Under the pieces are notes generated by a model, which saw only the letters and a program-made list of their open reading frames with translations, was not told the origin of the DNA and ran no database searches. 17,650 nucleotides of DNA, taken from Phyllobacteriaceae bacterium UBA1940 (GTDB lineage Bacteria > Pseudomonadota > Alphaproteobacteria > Rhizobiales > Rhizobiaceae). Of the stretch, positions 6,701-15,410 are shown one piece after another. Numbering within the stretch: position 1 is the stretch's first letter; each line of letters starts with the position of its first letter. Made by a program: the position numbers and the translations under genes. The DNA lies in the NCBI GenBank assembly GCA_002336975.1, contig DDFA01000120.1, positions 11,710-29,359 of the forward strand, written 5' to 3'.

Positions 6701-7333
6701 TCACCGCTGCGACAAGAGCAGGTTCGCTCCGAGGCCGATCATCACCGACCCGGCAAGACGCCGCATCCAGCGGCCGGCGGAACGCGAGTTGCGGACAAAG
6801 GACGCGACGCTGTCGGCGAAGATGACGCAGGACACTTCGACCAGCGAAAAGATCAGGTTGGCGACAAAGCCAAGCACCATGATCTGCGCCCAGAGCGGCC
6901 AGTCGGCATGCGGGTCAGCGAACTGCGGCAGGAAGGCGATGAAGAAGACGGCCGATTTGGGATTTGTCAGCTCGACGAAAAAGCTCTCCTTCAGCGCCTT
7001 GATGTGAGAGTCCTGGTCGCTTTCAGCCATCCCGTCATCAATTGGCTCGTCGCGCGTCAGGAAACGAAAACCCAGCCAGAACAAATAAAGCGCGCCGACG
7101 ACTTTCAGTGCCAGATAGGCCGCGGGCACGAGCTGAAGAAACAGGCTGAGACCAAACGCGGCGGCGGTGATGTGGATGTAGCTGGCGAAATGCGTACCGA
7201 CAGCCGCATGCCAGCCGGCCTTGCGCCCTCGCGCGATGGTCTGCGCGGCGATGTAGAGCATGCCCGGACCCGGCACGATCGACAGCAGCAACGCCGTAAT
7301 GACAAAGGTCGCAAGGATTTCGAAGCCGGGCAC
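6701..7333 (-). CDS. LysE-family amino-acid/threonine exporter
   Basis: This encodes 210 residues, the usual length for LysE/RhtB exporters, which pump amino acids, homoserine lactones or related compounds out through the inner membrane. About six hydrophobic segments are visible. The N-terminal signature SIVPGPGMLYIAAQTIARGRKAG (about 18-40) and the central FFVELTNPKSAVFFIAFLPQF (about 118-138) are diagnostic. The GTG at 7333 is chosen because GGAGGG lies six bases upstream and it gives the standard N-terminus; the frame stays open to 7462 but that extension (MLAVRPKYG...) is not family-like. It is divergent from msrB, and the TraB-like gene follows downstream. The exported substrate cannot be predicted. 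Confidence 0.92.
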   Translation of the reverse strand: MPGFEILATFVITALLLSIVPGPGMLYIAAQTIARGRKAGWHAAVGTHFASYIHITAAAFGLSLFLQLVPAAYLALKVVGALYLFWLGFRFLTRDEPIDDGMAESDQDSHIKALKESFFVELTNPKSAVFFIAFLPQFADPHADWPLWAQIMVLGFVANLIFSLVEVSCVIFADSVASFVRNSRSAGRWMRRLAGSVMIGLGANLLLSQR

Positions 7334-7414
7334 GGTCTGCCCTCCATCATGTTTCGCCAATCCTAGATCAATGCGGCAACGCGTGAAAGACCGGCCGCGC
7401 TGCGACACGATCCA

Positions 7415-7443
7415 TTGCCGAACGCTGCATATGACCCCATATT
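7415..7443 (+). promoter_or_regulatory. Possible msrB promoter
   Basis: TTGCCG at 7415-7420 and CATATT at 7438-7443 are 17 bases apart, an acceptable sigma-70-like spacing in the 143-base gap between the divergent LysE and msrB genes. Transcription would start near 7450, about 27 bases before the msrB start codon. This is a weak match, recorded as a possibility only. Confidence 0.3.
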
Positions 7444-7476
7444 TGGGCCTGACCGCCAGCAAATCCGGAGGCTCCC

Positions 7477-7884
7477 GTGGACACCCATACTTTCCCTGTG
7501 ACCCGCACCGACGCCGAATGGCGCGAGCGGCTGACGCCGGAACAGTATTACATCATGCGCCAGCACGGCACCGAACGGCCGGGCAGCTGCGCCCTGCTGC
7601 ACGAGAAGCGCGCCGGCACGTTCTCCTGCGCCGGCTGCGACCAGCCGCTGTTCAGGTCGACGCTGAAGTTCGAGAGCGGCACCGGCTGGCCGAGCTTTAA
7701 CGATCCGCTGCCGGGATCGGTCGAATCCACCGTCGATCGCTCGCACGGCATGGTCCGCACCGAGGTGCATTGCGCCACCTGCGGCAGCCATCTCGGCCAC
7801 GTTTTTCCAGACGGCCCGCCGCCGACCTTCCAGCGTTACTGCATCAACGGCGTGGCGCTGGAGTTCGAGCCCGACGCCGCCTGA
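7477..7884 (+). CDS. msrB: Peptide methionine (R)-S-oxide reductase MsrB
   Basis: This encodes 135 residues. It reduces the R form of methionine sulfoxide in proteins, repairing oxidative damage, normally with thioredoxin as reductant. The start is GTG 7477, five bases after GGAGG (7467-7471). The zinc site is intact, with CAGC (C51, C54) and CATC (C99, C102). The catalytic cysteine is C122 in [11 protein letters not shown], and the substrate pocket motif GTGWPSF lies at about 68-74. An extra cysteine, C38 ([14 protein letters not shown]), sits near the N-terminus where some MsrBs carry their resolving cysteine. There is no signal peptide, so it is cytoplasmic. It stands as a single gene closed by a strong hairpin. 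Confidence 0.95.
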   Translation: MDTHTFPVTRTDAEWRERLTPEQYYIMRQHGTERPGSCALLHEKRAGTFSCAGCDQPLFRSTLKFESGTGWPSFNDPLPGSVESTVDRSHGMVRTEVHCATCGSHLGHVFPDGPPPTFQRYCINGVALEFEPDAA

Positions 7885-7906
7885 GCGCAAGGTCCGGCGC
7901 AAATGC

Positions 7907-7936
7907 AAAAACGCCGCCCCAGGGGGCGGCGTTTTT
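7907..7936. terminator. Bidirectional intrinsic terminator between msrB and the RND operon
   Basis: A perfect 14-base inverted repeat, AAAAACGCCGCCCC and GGGGCGGCGTTTTT, is separated by two bases. The GC-rich stem is flanked by an A tract on the left and a T tract on the right, so it can stop transcription from both directions. It lies exactly between the convergent msrB stop (7884) and the permease stop (7968). Confidence 0.93.
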
Positions 7937-7967
7937 GTATGCGTCAGGACGCCGACAAGCGGCGCGG

Positions 7968-10900
7968 CTACTCGGCCGCCTTCTGATATTCGACCGGTGT
8001 TTCCGCCTCGGCCTCGGGTTCGCCGGCGGTTGCGGAAGCGGCCGCCTTGCGCCCGAACAGCCGGTCCTTCAGCCGTCCCAGCCAGCCGCGATGGCCTGCG
8101 GGCCGCTTGTCGCGCGTGAACACCATCAGCATCGACGGCGTCACGACCAGCGTCAGGATGGTCGCAAAGGTCAGGCCGAAGACGATCGCCGACGACAGCG
8201 CCACCCACCATTGCGTCGACGGCGCATTGATCGTCGTCTCCTGGTGGAAGATTTCCAGGCCAAGGCCGAAGGCGATCGGCAGCACGCCGAGAATGGCCGA
8301 CAGCGCGGTCAGCACCACCGGGCGCGCCCGCTCGCGGCAGGTCTGCAGCACCGCGTCCATCTTGTTCCAGCCTTCGTCACGCAACCGGTCATAGGTGTCG
8401 ATCAGCACGATATTGTTGTTCACCACCACGCCGGCCAGCGCGATCATGCCGATGCCCGACATGACGATGACGAAGGCCTGGCCGGTCAGCAGCATGCCGA
8501 GCAGCGCGCCGATCACCGCCATCACCACCGTCACCAAGACGAGGAAAACGGAGGTAAACTTGTTGAACTGCGCCAGCAGCACGATGAAGATCAGGAACAT
8601 CGCCGCGCCGAACGCATTGGTGAGGAAGGCGCCGGCCTCTTCCGAATCCTGGTTGGAGCCGGCGAGCTTCCAGTCGACGCCGGGCTGCTCCATGCCCGAA
8701 ACCGCCTTCTCGACCGCAGCCTGCACAGCCGCCACCTGGTAGCCGTGGGCGACATTGCCGGTCACCGTCACGGTGCGCTTGGCGTCGATGCGGTGAAGGA
8801 TGCCGACCGTGTGCTCCGGCTTGCGGGTGACGAAGTTGGAGATCGGCACCGAGCCTTGCGCCGTCTCGATCCGCAGTTCGTCCAGCGCCGACAGGGTGCG
8901 CCGGTCTTCGGGCAGCCGCAACCGGATGTCGACAGCGTCGTCCGCGCCTTCCGGCCGGTAGTCGGTCAGTTTCAGCCCGCCGGTGACGAGCTGCACCACC
9001 ACGCCGACCGACATCGGACTGACGCCGTATTGCGCCGCCTTGGCCCGGTCGACCTCGAGCGCCCAGTCGATGCCCGGCGGCGGCAGGCCGTCCGAGACGT
9101 CAATGGCGCCGGGCACTTTGGCGACCGCGGCGGCGACCTTTTGCGCATAGTCGTTGAGGCCGGACGGATCGACCGCCGACAGCCGCACCTGGATCGCCTT
9201 GCCGGTCGGAGGACCGGCGTCGGGCACCCGCACCTCGACGTCGACGCCGGGAATGCCGGCCATCGCGACGCGCAAATCGTCGAGGATCTGGTTGGCCGGC
9301 TTGCGCTCGCGCCAGTCGACGAACTCGTACTGGATGACGCCGATGACGTCCTCGGGAATGTCCTGGCCGCCGCCGCGCGTCTTGCCGACGCGGGTGTAGA
9401 CCGACTTGACGCCGGGCCAGCCGAGCAGCCGGCTTTCCGCCTCGGTCGTCGCCGCATCCATCTCGTCGAGCGAGAGATTGCCGCGCGCATGGACGTAGAG
9501 CAGGCCGTAATCCGGCTCCACCGACGGGAAGAATTCGACGCCGTTGCCGAACTTGACGTAGGAGTAGAGCCCGCCGCCCAGCAGCATCAACGTCAGCACC
9601 AGCGCCGTGACCGGATAGTGCACCGCCTTGTTGACGATCGCCATGTAGACGCCGTCCTTGTGGTGGCCTTCCTCATGCGCGGGAGCCTTGGCGAATATCG
9701 CGCCGAGCGTCGGCGCGAAGATCAGCGCATAGGCCATCGACGCCGCCAGCGTCACGATCAGCGTGATCGGCAGGTATTTCATGAAATCGCCGATGATGCC
9801 GGGCCAGAACAGCAGCGGCGAGAACGCCGCGATGCGCGTCATCGTGGCGGCGATCACCGGGCCCGCCATGCGCTTGGCCGCCAGTTCAAACGCCTGCGCC
9901 TTGTCCATGCCTTCCGACATGCGCCGCTCGGCGAATTCGGTGACGATGATCGCGTCGTCCACCAGCATGCCGACCGCCAGGATCAGCGAGAACAGCACGA
10001 TCATGTTGATGGTGTAGCCCATCAGCGCCAGCAGCAGGATGCCCATCAGGAACGATGACGGGATGGCAAGCCCGATCAGCAGCGAGGCGCGGCCCGACAG
10101 CGCGTAGAGAATGACGATGAACACCAGGATCACCGCGATCAGCACGTGGTTCTGCAGGTCGGTCAACAGTTGGTTGACGAACACCGACTTGTCCTGGGTG
10201 AAGGTCACTTCCATGCCCGGAGGCGCGATCTTGACGAACTCGTCGGCGACCTTTTTGACGCCGTCGATGGTCTCGACGATGTTGGCGCCGACGCGCTTCT
10301 TGACCTCGATGGCGATCGCCGACTTGCCGTCGAGCCGGGTGATCGTCTCGGCATCCTTGAAGGTGGCGCGCACTGTGGCGAGATCCTGCACCCGCACGAT
10401 CGCATTGGGACCCGCCACCACCGGCAGCGCCGCGACGTCTTCCGGCGTCTCGATCAGCGCCGGCACCTTGATGGCGTATTTGCCTTCGGAACCTTCGAGA
10501 TTGCCGGCGGCCACCAGGCTGTTCGACGCGCCGATGCCCTGGACGATCTGCTCGAGCCGAAGTCCGTAGGAGGACAGTTTGGCGGGATCGATAATCGCCT
10601 CGACCAGATCCTCGCGCGCACCCTGGATCGTGCCTTCCAGCACACCCGGCACTTCCTCGATCTTGTCGCGCAGCTGCTTGGCGGCGGCGGTCAGCACCCG
10701 TTCGGGCACATGGCCCGACAGGGTCACCACCAGCACCGGGAATTCCGAGACGTTGACCTCGCTGACGGTCGGCTCGTCCGCTCCCTGCGGAATGTCGCGC
10801 CGCGCGTCAGACACCTTGTTGCGCACGTCGACCAGCGCGTCCGACAGATTTGTCGACGGATCGAACTCGACCAGCACATAACCGCCGCCCTGGAACGCGG

Positions 10901-11147
10901 CCGAGCGCATTTCCTTCAGCCCCTTGAGGCTTTTCAGCTGCGTCTCGACCGGCCGCAGCAGCAGCCGCTCGGAATCCTCGGGCGAAATGCCCTGATAGGC
11001 GAGGCTGACATAGATGATCGGAATGGCGACGTCCGGCTCGGCTTCCTTGGGAACCGACTGATAGGCCAGCGCGCCGGCGATGATGAGGAACACCAGGACC
11101 GACAGCGTCAGCCTGGCGTTGCGTATGGCAATCCCGACAATATCCAT
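7968..11147 (-). CDS. RND efflux transporter permease (AcrB-like)
   Basis: This encodes 1059 residues, the full length for an RND inner-membrane pump that expels drugs or other small molecules using the proton gradient. The first transmembrane helix is at about residues 12-31, followed by a large periplasmic domain. The second membrane block starts near residue 333 (VLIAVILVFIVILYAL). The proton-relay aspartates in helix 4 are present as MLVDDAIIVTEFAERRM (D397, D398), and helix 10 shows the related GVVVNNNIVLIDTYDRL. The second periplasmic domain spans about 535-850. The C-terminal tail is Ala/Glu-rich. The start is ATG 11147, 13 bases after the stop of the membrane fusion protein gene. No outer-membrane channel gene is in the window. 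The two Asp residues and overall style favour an organic-substrate pump, but specificity is inference. Confidence 0.95.
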   Translation of the reverse strand: MDIVGIAIRNARLTLSVLVFLIIAGALAYQSVPKEAEPDVAIPIIYVSLAYQGISPEDSERLLLRPVETQLKSLKGLKEMRSAAFQGGGYVLVEFDPSTNLSDALVDVRNKVSDARRDIPQGADEPTVSEVNVSEFPVLVVTLSGHVPERVLTAAAKQLRDKIEEVPGVLEGTIQGAREDLVEAIIDPAKLSSYGLRLEQIVQGIGASNSLVAAGNLEGSEGKYAIKVPALIETPEDVAALPVVAGPNAIVRVQDLATVRATFKDAETITRLDGKSAIAIEVKKRVGANIVETIDGVKKVADEFVKIAPPGMEVTFTQDKSVFVNQLLTDLQNHVLIAVILVFIVILYALSGRASLLIGLAIPSSFLMGILLLALMGYTINMIVLFSLILAVGMLVDDAIIVTEFAERRMSEGMDKAQAFELAAKRMAGPVIAATMTRIAAFSPLLFWPGIIGDFMKYLPITLIVTLAASMAYALIFAPTLGAIFAKAPAHEEGHHKDGVYMAIVNKAVHYPVTALVLTLMLLGGGLYSYVKFGNGVEFFPSVEPDYGLLYVHARGNLSLDEMDAATTEAESRLLGWPGVKSVYTRVGKTRGGGQDIPEDVIGVIQYEFVDWRERKPANQILDDLRVAMAGIPGVDVEVRVPDAGPPTGKAIQVRLSAVDPSGLNDYAQKVAAAVAKVPGAIDVSDGLPPPGIDWALEVDRAKAAQYGVSPMSVGVVVQLVTGGLKLTDYRPEGADDAVDIRLRLPEDRRTLSALDELRIETAQGSVPISNFVTRKPEHTVGILHRIDAKRTVTVTGNVAHGYQVAAVQAAVEKAVSGMEQPGVDWKLAGSNQDSEEAGAFLTNAFGAAMFLIFIVLLAQFNKFTSVFLVLVTVVMAVIGALLGMLLTGQAFVIVMSGIGMIALAGVVVNNNIVLIDTYDRLRDEGWNKMDAVLQTCRERARPVVLTALSAILGVLPIAFGLGLEIFHQETTINAPSTQWWVALSSAIVFGLTFATILTLVVTPSMLMVFTRDKRPAGHRGWLGRLKDRLFGRKAAASATAGEPEAEAETPVEYQKAAE

Positions 11148-11160
11148 TGTGCTGGCCTGG

Positions 11161-12324
11161 TCAGTTGGTGCCCGTCGCTTCGCCGACGAGTTTTTTGATC
11201 AGTTCCGGGTCGGCCGCGACGGGTTTCACCGTCTCGCCTTCCGTCACCAGCTCCTGTCCGGCGACGATCACCCGCGCGTCGGCGGCAATGCCGCCGAGCA
11301 CCAGGCCGTTCTCCATGTCGTCAACGATGTCGATCGGCACGAAGACCACCTTGTTGTCCTTGTCGACGGCGCGGATGCCGAGATCGCCCTTGGCGCTCAG
11401 CGTCACCACCGAGCGGGGCAGGACGACGGAATCCGCCGTCTCGCCGCGCAGCACGATTTCGGACGTCATGCCGGCCGGGATCTTGTCGTCCGGGTTGGCG
11501 ATGGCGATCTCGACGCGGAAGGTGCGGGTGGTCGGCGTCGCCTCGCGGCCGATATAGCGCACCTCGCCGGTCATCGCCTCGCCATTGACCATTTTCGCCT
11601 CGGCCTTGTCGCCGGTGCGCACGAACCGGAGATCGCGCTCCGACACCTCGCCCTTGACGACGACCGGGTCGAGGCTGAGCAAGGTGGCGACCTGCGTGCC
11701 CTGCGGCGCCGCGCTGCCGATCTCGACATTGACCTTGTCGATCAGCCCGTCGAACGGCGCGACCACCGTCAGCCGGTCGAGTTCGGCCTGCGCCGCCTTC
11801 AGTTGCGACTGCGCCTGGGCGAGCGCCGACACCGCGGTGTCGAGCTGCAGTTTCGGCATGGTGCCGGTCTTGGCCAGCCGCCGCGCCGCCTCAAGCTCGG
11901 CCTCGCGCTGCTTGACCAGCTGCTGCGCCAGTTCGAGCGCCGCCTGCTGGCCTTCCTCGGCCAGAACCAGGATGGTCTGTCCGGTCTTGACCCTGTCGCC
12001 TTCCGTCACCGGCAATTCGGCGATGATGCCGCCGGCGCGGGTGGCGAGCACGGCGCGCTTGTCGGCTTCGGTCAGGCCGGAGATGCGGATGGCGCGGGCG
12101 TGCTCGAGACGCGGCGGCGAGACGACGGCGACGGTGCGCGGCGCCTCTTTGGCCGGTTCCGCCGCCGGCTTGTCTGGCGTCTGCGCGTGCTGAGCCGCAG
12201 GCTGTCCCTTGTCGCCTTCCGCGGCGGCGCTGCCGACCGACGAGAACTTGCCGGTTCCCATCCAGGCCGCAAAGCCGACGAGCACCACGATGGCGGCGAC
12301 CTGATTATATCTGATTTTGGCCAT
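11161..12324 (-). CDS. RND efflux membrane fusion (periplasmic adaptor) protein
   Basis: This encodes 387 residues. A signal-anchor segment (about 9-22, VAAIVVLVGFAAWM) is followed by an Ala/Pro/Lys-rich linker (30-63). The lipoyl-like half-motif GGIIAELPVTEGDRVKTGQTIL lies at 98-119, and an alpha-hairpin coiled coil (about 124-185) is rich in Ala, Glu and Gln. The second lipoyl half is VVAPFDGLIDKVNVEIGS (187-204), and beta-barrel and membrane-proximal domains follow to the end. The protein would bridge the AcrB-like pump to an outer-membrane channel. The ATG at 12324 is preceded by GGACAG. It is the first gene of the two-gene efflux operon, with a 196-base upstream region containing a perfect inverted repeat. 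Confidence 0.93.
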   Translation of the reverse strand: MAKIRYNQVAAIVVLVGFAAWMGTGKFSSVGSAAAEGDKGQPAAQHAQTPDKPAAEPAKEAPRTVAVVSPPRLEHARAIRISGLTEADKRAVLATRAGGIIAELPVTEGDRVKTGQTILVLAEEGQQAALELAQQLVKQREAELEAARRLAKTGTMPKLQLDTAVSALAQAQSQLKAAQAELDRLTVVAPFDGLIDKVNVEIGSAAPQGTQVATLLSLDPVVVKGEVSERDLRFVRTGDKAEAKMVNGEAMTGEVRYIGREATPTTRTFRVEIAIANPDDKIPAGMTSEIVLRGETADSVVLPRSVVTLSAKGDLGIRAVDKDNKVVFVPIDIVDDMENGLVLGGIAADARVIVAGQELVTEGETVKPVAADPELIKKLVGEATGTN

Positions 12325-12437
12325 GTCTATCTGTCCGCTGGACCTTTTGCCCTTAGTTCCATGCGCGATATGGCGACGGATTGAACAAACGCAATGTCGT
12401 GGCTGCGAATGGTCGGGCCGTGCGCCTCATACATGAT

Positions 12438-12463
12438 GTTTGTGATGCGCAAAAGTCACAAAC
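12438..12463. promoter_or_regulatory. Perfect inverted repeat upstream of the efflux operon
   Basis: GTTTGTGA at 12438-12445 and TCACAAAC at 12456-12463 form a perfect 8-base inverted repeat with a 10-base spacer. It lies 114 bases before the membrane fusion protein start and 58 bases after the cytochrome gene stop. The half-sites contain TGTGA/TCACA as in CRP/FNR sites, but the spacing is 10 rather than 6, so it is not a standard CRP box. With no T tract on either side it does not look like a terminator. It may be an operator of the efflux operon; no regulator gene is adjacent. The rest of the 196-base gap (12325-12520) holds nothing else I can name. Confidence 0.5.
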
Positions 12464-12520
12464 CCTGAACACGTGCTTCGATGCGCCTCACTCCTGACAA
12501 ACCGGGTTTGCCGGCCCGGC

Positions 12521-13132
12521 CTATTGGGACGGGCAAGGCGCGCCGGCCGCCGCCCATTGTTGCAGGGCGGCGGTTGTTTCTTCCGCCGACCCCGGCGCGG
12601 CCTCGCGGCCAGGACCCGGATTCCAGCCCCATGCGACCAGCCCGTCGGTTCGGACATGTTCGGCGACCTCGTCCAGCGTCCGGCCGCCATTGCGCGCCGG
12701 GTCCTTGATCTGGGCGCAGATCTGCGCCGAGGTCTGGCCGAACCAGGCCATCTCGACCGGCGCCAGGTGCCAGTTCGGCGCGCCGGGAGGACCGTGCGGC
12801 GCCGCCGAATTCGAGTCGAAATGGCAGGTGGTGCAGCGCAGCCCGGTATTGCCGAAACCTGACCCGTCGACGCCGCGCTGCACGTTGAAGGCGTGGACGC
12901 GGGCAGCGCCGTAACTTGGGCCCGACCAGCGCGGCCGGTCGTCTGGACTGTGGCAATTGGCGCAGCGCGGATGCGAAAACACCTTGTAGACCTTGTCCCA
13001 GGCCGGCAGCCCGACGGCCTCGTCGACGACGATTGCGGGCGCGGCAGGCGCGGCGGGGGTCGCGTCCTGCGCAAGCGCGGGCGTGGCGACGGCGAATGCG
13101 GCGACAGCCAGCATGGTCTGGAGGCGGATCAT
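12521..13132 (-). CDS. Di-haem periplasmic cytochrome c, partner of the molybdo-hydroxylase
   Basis: This encodes 203 residues. A Sec signal peptide (MIRLQTMLAVAAFAVATPALAQ, cleavage likely after ALA at 21) is followed by an Ala/Pro linker. There are two haem c attachment motifs: CANCH (57-61, preceded by VFSHPR) and CTTCH (100-104). The C-terminal half has no further CxxCH. ATG 13132 overlaps the stop of the large-subunit gene as ATGA, showing translational coupling. I infer that it takes electrons from the iron-sulfur small subunit and passes them to the respiratory chain, as cytochromes do in other periplasmic aldehyde or isoquinoline oxidoreductases. It is the last gene of the operon; the 13-base palindrome after it lacks a T tract. 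Confidence 0.9.
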   Translation of the reverse strand: MIRLQTMLAVAAFAVATPALAQDATPAAPAAPAIVVDEAVGLPAWDKVYKVFSHPRCANCHSPDDRPRWSGPSYGAARVHAFNVQRGVDGSGFGNTGLRCTTCHFDSNSAAPHGPPGAPNWHLAPVEMAWFGQTSAQICAQIKDPARNGGRTLDEVAEHVRTDGLVAWGWNPGPGREAAPGSAEETTAALQQWAAAGAPCPSQ

Positions 13133-15408
13133 GCGAACTTGACGTCCCGGTTGAGCGGCAGCTGGCGGATACGCTTGCCTGTCAGCGCGAAGACCGCATT
13201 GGCGAGCGCTGCCGCCGCCGGCGGCGTGCCGACTTCGCCGACGCCGCCCATGCGGTGGAAATTCTCCAGGATGGCGACCTCGAACCGCGGCGCCTGCCAG
13301 ATCCGCATGGCGTCGAAATCGTGGAAATTCGACTGCTCCACCTGTCCGTCCCTGAAGGTAATCTGCTGGCCCATGGCGGCCGACAGACCAAAGATCGCGC
13401 CGCCGGTCAGCTGGGTTTCGATGATGCCGGGGTCGATCGCGGTGCCGACATCGGCAGCGATCCACATCTTCTCGAGCCTGATCCCCGACGGCGTGTCGGC
13501 GATCTGGACGACCTGACCGACCCAGGAGCCGAACGACAGCGTGAACGCAAATCCCTTGGCCGCGCCGGACGGAAGCTGCTCGCCCCAGTTCGACATCTCG
13601 GCGACCTTGTTCACCACCGCCAGCGCCGCCGGGAAATCCGCCATCAGTCTGCGCCGCATCTCGACCGGATCGACTTTGCCGAGATGGGCGATCTCGTCCA
13701 TGAAGCTCTCGTGGAAGAAGCCGTTGACGGAATTGCCGACCGAGCGCCAGAAGCTGACCGGGATGGCCGGCACCTGCGCCTGCACCGAGGCGACGCGGTA
13801 GTTCGGGATCGTATAGGGCTGGTTGCGCGCGCCGTCGGTGATCGACGGATCGGGGCCGCCGCCGGGCAGCGACGGAAACCAGCGCGACATCAGCGACACC
13901 GACATGTTCTGCGCCGCGACCCGCATGTCGACCGCCACAGGCAGGCCGTCGTCGCCGACGCGCGCCCTGAACCGGCCGGCTGAAGCCGGACGGTAGCAGT
14001 CGTGCCGCATGTCTTCCTCGCGGGTGTAGGTGACCTTGACCGGCCGGCCGCCGGTCTCCTTGGCGAGCAGCGCCGCATAGATGGCGTAGTCGAGTTCGCC
14101 GCGTCGGCCGAACGCGCCGCCCATCGAGGTCGTGCGCACATGCGTCTTGTCGATCGGCACGCCGGCGATGTCGGCGCAGAACCAGCGCACCAGCACCGGC
14201 ATCTGGTTGGGCGCCCAGACATGCATCTCGCCGTCCTTCAGCTGCGCCGTGCAGTTCATCGGCTCCATCGGCGCATGCGACAGATAGGGCACCGAGTAGT
14301 CGGCCTCGATCATCTTGTCGGCGGGCGCGCCGGCGAAGGCGGCGTCGACATCGCCGTCGTCGCGCTCCACCGTCGCGTCGCCTTGCGCCGCCGCGTCGGC
14401 GATCAGCTTCATGATCGCGTCGCTGTCGGCGGGATAGGCCGGCTTGCCCCATTCCACGTCGATCGCCTCGGCCGCCTGGAACGCCGCCCATGTGTTTTCG
14501 GCGATGACGCCGAAGCCGCTGCCATAGACCGAATCGATCGGCACGATCTTGACCACGCCGGGCATCTTTGCCGCCGCGCCGGTGTCGGAACGCACCGGCT
14601 TGACGCCGAACACCGGGCTTATCCGCACGGTGGCGTAGAGCATCTCCGGCAGGCGCACGTCGATGCCGAAGATCGGCGCGCCGGTGACCTTGTCGAGCAT
14701 GTCGACGCGCTTTTGCGGCTTGCCGAGGATTTTCCACTGCGACCGGTCTTTCAGCACGACGTCGCGCGGCGGATCGAGCTTTGCCGCGTCCGCCGCCAGT
14801 TCGCCATAGGTCGCGCTCTTGCCCGACGCCTTGTGATGGACCGAGGCGTTCTCGGCCGTCAGTTCGGACGCGGCGACGCCGAATTTGCGCGCGGCGGCCT
14901 CGACCAGCATCATCCTGGCGGCCGCGCCCGCCTGGCGCATCCGGTCGAAACCGTCGGTCGTCGAGGTCGAGCCGCCGGTGCCCTGCAGGCCGAGCATCTT
15001 GCCGACGCCGAGCATGATCGAGCGAACGGTTTCGGCGGCATAGCTTTCGTCCCAGAAATTGAAGCCGGCGCCCTCTTCGAGCATTTTCTGGTTGTAGTAG
15101 GCGTAGGATGCAGGGCCGTGCTCGACCTTGACCTGGTCGAGGTCGACTTCAAGCTCCTCGGCGACAAAGGCGGCGAGCGTCGTCGAAATGCCCTGGCCCA
15201 TCTCGGCGCGCGGCGCAATCACCGTGATCGTGTTGTCGGCGTCGATCTTCACATAGGGATTGAAGGTCGCCTCGCCGTCGGCCAGTTCGCCTTCGAGCGG
15301 GTTCGGATAGGGTTTGCGGTAGTGATAATAGCCGACGGCGACGCCGCCGGCCACGGCCGCGGCGCCGATGAGAAAGGTGCGGCGAGCGATCTTGCCGATG
15401 GACGCCAT
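13129..15408 (-). CDS. Molybdopterin-binding large subunit, xanthine-oxidase family (IorB-like)
   Basis: This encodes 759 residues. It starts with a twin-arginine signal (ARRTFLIGAAAVAGGVAVGYY, R9-R10), so the folded, cofactor-loaded enzyme should be exported to the periplasm or anchored facing it. Molybdopterin-binding stretches are visible: AEMGQGISTTLAAFV (about 69-82), HAPMEPMNCTA (378-388), SMGGAFGRRGELDYA (428-442), and near the C-terminus MGGVGEVGTPPAAAALANAV, whose E725 fits the catalytic glutamate. The layout matches isoquinoline 1-oxidoreductase beta or membrane aldehyde dehydrogenase large subunits, which hydroxylate N-heterocycles or oxidise aldehydes with water as oxygen donor. 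The substrate is not decidable. ATG 15408 has GAGGAG six bases upstream; the open frame to 15591 is a shadow over the small subunit. It lies 2 bases after the small-subunit stop. Confidence 0.93.
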   Translation of the reverse strand: MASIGKIARRTFLIGAAAVAGGVAVGYYHYRKPYPNPLEGELADGEATFNPYVKIDADNTITVIAPRAEMGQGISTTLAAFVAEELEVDLDQVKVEHGPASYAYYNQKMLEEGAGFNFWDESYAAETVRSIMLGVGKMLGLQGTGGSTSTTDGFDRMRQAGAAARMMLVEAAARKFGVAASELTAENASVHHKASGKSATYGELAADAAKLDPPRDVVLKDRSQWKILGKPQKRVDMLDKVTGAPIFGIDVRLPEMLYATVRISPVFGVKPVRSDTGAAAKMPGVVKIVPIDSVYGSGFGVIAENTWAAFQAAEAIDVEWGKPAYPADSDAIMKLIADAAAQGDATVERDDGDVDAAFAGAPADKMIEADYSVPYLSHAPMEPMNCTAQLKDGEMHVWAPNQMPVLVRWFCADIAGVPIDKTHVRTTSMGGAFGRRGELDYAIYAALLAKETGGRPVKVTYTREEDMRHDCYRPASAGRFRARVGDDGLPVAVDMRVAAQNMSVSLMSRWFPSLPGGGPDPSITDGARNQPYTIPNYRVASVQAQVPAIPVSFWRSVGNSVNGFFHESFMDEIAHLGKVDPVEMRRRLMADFPAALAVVNKVAEMSNWGEQLPSGAAKGFAFTLSFGSWVGQVVQIADTPSGIRLEKMWIAADVGTAIDPGIIETQLTGGAIFGLSAAMGQQITFRDGQVEQSNFHDFDAMRIWQAPRFEVAILENFHRMGGVGEVGTPPAAAALANAVFALTGKRIRQLPLNRDVKFA

Positions 15409-15410
15409 GG

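Noticed and set aside
7770..10058. 762-residue open frame on the plus strand across the permease gene
   Set aside because: Arg/His/Asp-rich low-complexity translation typical of a GC-rich antisense shadow; the minus-strand RND permease is unmistakable.
12498..12510. Palindrome CAAACC-G-GGTTTG just after the cytochrome stop, as a terminator
   Set aside because: One-base centre leaves a short weak stem and there is no T tract in either direction.
12521..14737. 738-residue minus-strand frame that includes the cytochrome
   Set aside because: Only its last 203 residues, from the ATGA junction at 13132, are the real cytochrome; the upstream part is a frame-shifted shadow of the large subunit, so it is not a fusion protein.
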